From contig NZ_CP073751.1 of the NCBI RefSeq assembly GCF_020025155.1, positions 62,001-126,000 on the forward strand: 64,000 nt of DNA. The letters are read 5' to 3'. A program made the translations under genes and the position numbers. Every line of letters starts with the position of its first letter. Within the stretch, counting starts at the first letter, position 1. The stretch is from Halopseudomonas nanhaiensis (GTDB taxonomy: Bacteria; Pseudomonadota; Gammaproteobacteria; Pseudomonadales; Pseudomonadaceae). The notes beneath the pieces are model-generated. The model searched no databases and was not told the DNA's origin. It was given only the letters and a program-made list of their open reading frames with translations. Positions 61,593 through 64,000 of the stretch are shown here, piece by piece.

Positions 61593-63098
61593 TCAGCGTC
61601 CGGGCTGACGATCCAGTTGACGGTACTGCAGCGCTTCGGCGAGATGCGCTCTCTGCAGCGTGTCGACCCCTTCCAGATCCGCCACAGTACGTGCCACCTT
61701 CAGCGCCCGATGACTGGCTCGACGCGATAATCCCAGCCTTTCGATGGCCTTTTCCATCCAGCGGGCATCTTCGCTGGACACGGCGCAGTGATCCCTGAGC
61801 GCGGCAAGATCCAGATGCGCGTTCAGGCAGCCCTGACGATCAAGCTGAACTGCCCGCGCCGCGGCGACTGCGGCTGCGGCTTCAGCGGTCGTCGGTCTGT
61901 TGTCACCCGACTGCTCCAGCGTGAACGGTTCGTTGTGCATGGCCAGATGCAGGTCGATACGGTCCAGCAGCGGGCCGGACAGTTTGTTGCGATAGCGCTC
62001 CACCTGCTCGGCAGAGCAGCGGCAGCGCCCCGAAGGGTCGCCCTGATAGCCGCAGGGGCACGGGTTCATGGCTGCAATCAGTTGAAAGCGGGCGGGAAAC
62101 GTCAGCTGCTCGCGTGCTCTGGCAATATGCACCGCTCCGGATTCCATCGGCTCGCGGAGCATCTCCAGCACCTTCCGATCAAATTCCGGCAGCTCATCGA
62201 GAAACAGAACGCCGTGGTGCGCCTGACTGATCTCACCGGGACGCGGCTGACTGCCACCTCCGACCAGTGCCGCAGCCGATGCACCATGGTGAGGCGCGCG
62301 AAACGGGCGGGCCGGCCATTGCGTCAGCGGGCCGCGTCCACACACTGATTGTACGGCGGCCACCTCCAGCGCTTCGTCTTCTGCCAGGGGCGGCAGCAAT
62401 CCCGGTAACCGGCTGGCCAGCAGAGTCTTGCCGGTTCCTGGAGGACCGAAGAGCAGCAGGTTGTGCGCACCGCTGGCGGCCACGATCAGGGCGCGCTTGG
62501 CCTGCGCCTGACCCTGGACCTCGGCCAGGTCGGCGTAGCCACTGGCTGGGATGCTGGTGTGTGCCGGCACCGGATGCAGCTCACGTTCGCCGCGCAAATG
62601 CTCACACAGTTCGAGAATGTGATCGGCCGCGACGATATGCACGCCACGGACCATGGCCGCCTCGGCAGCATTGGCGCGGGGCAGCAACAGCGTTCTACCG
62701 GCTTCCCGGCAGGCTATCGCGGCAGGTAACACGCCCTGGACCGGGCGCAGCTCTCCGGACAGTGCCAATTCACCCAGGCACTCGCAGTGCTCGAGACTGT
62801 CGGCGGGAATCTGTCCGCTCGCGGCGAGCAGGCCGAGGGCGATAGCCAGATCGAATCGCCCGCCCTCCTTTGGCAGGTCGGCAGGCGCCAGGTTGATGGT
62901 GATGCGTTTGAGGCTCGGGAAGTCCAGGCGCGCGTTCTGCAGAGCACTGCGCACACGGTCCTTGCTCTCGCGAACAGCTGTTTCAGGTAGCCCGACCAGC
63001 GTCAGGCTGGGCATGCCGTTGGCGAGATGAATTTCGACCGTGACGGTCGGAGCCTGGACGCCGAGCTTGGCACGGCTGTGCACGATGGCAAGGGACAT
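61593..63098 (-). CDS. comM: ComM/YifB-type Mg-chelatase-like AAA+ ATPase
   Basis: A 501-residue AAA+ protein of the ComM family, whose characterised members aid branch migration during natural transformation. The N-terminal Lon-like ChlI domain (GLPETAVRESKDRVRSAL) is followed by Walker A FGPPGTGKTLLA, Walker B LFLDELPEF and the C-terminal Mg-chelatase lid. Start 63098 (MSLAIVHSRAKLG) follows AGGAG. The convergent GGDEF-EAL gene ends 3 bp away. Confidence 0.95.
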   Translation of the reverse strand: MSLAIVHSRAKLGVQAPTVTVEIHLANGMPSLTLVGLPETAVRESKDRVRSALQNARLDFPSLKRITINLAPADLPKEGGRFDLAIALGLLAASGQIPADSLEHCECLGELALSGELRPVQGVLPAAIACREAGRTLLLPRANAAEAAMVRGVHIVAADHILELCEHLRGERELHPVPAHTSIPASGYADLAEVQGQAQAKRALIVAASGAHNLLLFGPPGTGKTLLASRLPGLLPPLAEDEALEVAAVQSVCGRGPLTQWPARPFRAPHHGASAAALVGGGSQPRPGEISQAHHGVLFLDELPEFDRKVLEMLREPMESGAVHIARAREQLTFPARFQLIAAMNPCPCGYQGDPSGRCRCSAEQVERYRNKLSGPLLDRIDLHLAMHNEPFTLEQSGDNRPTTAEAAAAVAAARAVQLDRQGCLNAHLDLAALRDHCAVSSEDARWMEKAIERLGLSRRASHRALKVARTVADLEGVDTLQRAHLAEALQYRQLDRQPGR

Positions 63099-63129
63099 GA
63101 TCGCTCCTTGATCAGGCCCGCCAGGAGGG

Positions 63130-63405
63130 TCAGGCGGGCGGTTGCGGGACGCTATCGTCCGATCGACCGGTGCGTTCCATTTCGGCGACGCGCTTTTCCA
63201 GGGCCTCAAGCCGCTCACGGGTGCGCATCAGCACGACCTGTTGCGTCTCGAATTCCTCGCGGCTGACCACGTCGAGTCGCGACAGGGCGCTCTGCAGCAC
63301 CGCCTTGACCCGCTTTTCCAGCTCCGGCCCAGGGAGGTTGTGCTCACCTGAGAAAAGGCGGCTGGCCTGGCTGGTCACTGCATCGATGAAATCCTTGGGC
63401 AACAT
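63130..63405 (-). CDS. ubiK: UbiK (BMFP/YqiC) ubiquinone synthesis accessory factor
   Basis: A 91-residue coiled-coil protein of the BMFP family. It begins MLPKDFIDAVTSQASRLF and ends in a long helix with the signature VVSREEFETQQVVLMRTRERLEAL (given here to mark its span). The family (E. coli UbiK/YqiC) assists aerobic ubiquinone biosynthesis with UbiJ. Start 63405 is chosen; the longer in-frame ORF upstream has random composition. It lies 31 bp before comM on the same strand. Confidence 0.9.
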   Translation of the reverse strand: MLPKDFIDAVTSQASRLFSGEHNLPGPELEKRVKAVLQSALSRLDVVSREEFETQQVVLMRTRERLEALEKRVAEMERTGRSDDSVPQPPA

Positions 63406-63540
63406 GGCGTGAGTCCCGTAATGACTGGAAGCGGGCGAACGTACCGGCGTAAGCGGAGATTCTAGCACAGCCTCCGGCGCGGCTTTTCCCAACGCGGTCT
63501 CATCCGTGTACGCAAACAGCGCACCTTGATTACGCACGCT

Positions 63541-63555
63541 GCACACTATTGGTGC
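63541..63555. promoter_or_regulatory. NtrC binding site
   Basis: GCACACTATTGGTGC fits GCAC-N7-GTGC, the NtrC half-site pair. It lies about 80 bp upstream of the sigma-54 -24 element, a usual activator distance. Confidence 0.75.
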
Positions 63556-63632
63556 GCCAACGCTGCCGCCGCACCGCTTGATCCTACCCCGTTTAGCCGC
63601 TAATTCATTGAATAAGTTAGGGAATCGCAAAT

Positions 63633-63648
63633 TGGCAGGGATTCTGCA
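63633..63648 (+). promoter_or_regulatory. Sigma-54 promoter for glnK
   Basis: TGGCAGGGATTCTGCA contains the invariant GG (63634-63635) and GC (63646-63647) exactly 10 bp apart, matching the -24/-12 promoter TGGCAc-N5-tTGCa. Transcription should start near 63659. Confidence 0.78.
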
Positions 63649-63895
63649 GAGGACTCCCCAGCTGCCTTCAAAGCCGTGACCCAATTTGGGTATACGGCAA
63701 GAGGCCAGCATGATTTGAGAGACGCATCGTAGGGAGCGCATAAGAAGATGAAGCAGTTGACCTGTGGCTTCACGGCTGTTGAAAAACCCGCTGCTGCCCA
63801 CGGAGCGGACAACTGCGGCAGCGTCTGTGCATTGTCCGTTTCTAAAAGTCGCTAACTCGGCATAGACTTGTCCTGTCCCCCAGGGCAGTCGATAA

Positions 63896-64000
<105 letters not shown>

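Noticed and set aside
63855-63880. Second sigma-54-like site just before glnK
   Set aside because: The GG and the expected GC are not correctly spaced and the -12 reads TTGTC, so it is much weaker than the site at 63633-63648.

Overview
The window is GC-rich, densely coded gammaproteobacterial chromosome. Gene content and local order point to the Pseudomonas lineage (Pseudomonas or a close relative such as Halopseudomonas). The blocks pauR-dadX-ridA-dadA-lrp-pauB, ampD-type amidase-dgcP-EEP-dsbA-cc4-engB-ersA-polA-DUF2782-thrB-znuA/zur-znuCB, the cox operon, and cycB...rep-proE-like-comM-ubiK-glnK all match arrangements I recall from Pseudomonas. The species call rests on recall and is not tested. 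The window shows no prophage, transposase, CRISPR array or rRNA operon. It has one tRNA gene, tRNA-Arg(CCG).

Layout. 0-5.4 kb: D-alanine and polyamine catabolism (PauR, DadX, RidA-like, DadA, Lrp/DadR, PauB). 5.5-13 kb, minus strand: RNase J-like beta-CASP enzyme, SpmAB-type membrane protein, lipoprotein amidase, diguanylate cyclase, EEP phosphatase, DsbA, cytochrome c4. 13.3-18.3 kb: EngB, an ErsA-type sRNA with an AlgU-type promoter, PolA, DUF2782, ThrB. 18.3-21.4 kb: the zinc uptake system around a Zur box. 21.5-29.3 kb: a DNA-repair block made of Exo, ATP-dependent ligase, Lhr-like helicase and metallophosphoesterase, followed by a radical-SAM/DUF4130 pair behind a LexA box. 29.3-37.8 kb: a complete caa3-type cytochrome oxidase operon with its haem A and copper assembly factors. 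38-47.3 kb: housekeeping and metabolic genes (PrlC, YheV-like, gamma carbonic anhydrase, MDR reductase, acyl-CoA ligase) and a TPR response regulator with a minimal histidine kinase. 47.5-56.3 kb is the most accessory-looking part: an alpha/beta hydrolase with a TetR-type operator, a glycosidase-like lipoprotein lacking the usual catalytic acid/base motif, a 1274-residue multi-PAS/GAF hybrid kinase, and a DUF2254 membrane protein. 56.3-57.0 kb: a four-copy tandem array of hairpin-rich repeats next to tRNA-Arg. 57.2-64 kb: cytochrome c5, Rep, a GGDEF-EAL protein, ComM, UbiK, and the start of glnK behind an NtrC/sigma-54 control region.

Most genes are ordinary. The items most worth a second look are the SOS-box-controlled radical-SAM/DUF4130 pair beside the ligase/Lhr cluster, the tandem hairpin array with tRNA T-arm-like segments, the glycosidase-like lipoprotein whose expected acid/base Glu is Arg, and the AlgU-type promoter of the ErsA candidate. 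All functional statements are inferred by reading the sequence. No database search was run.
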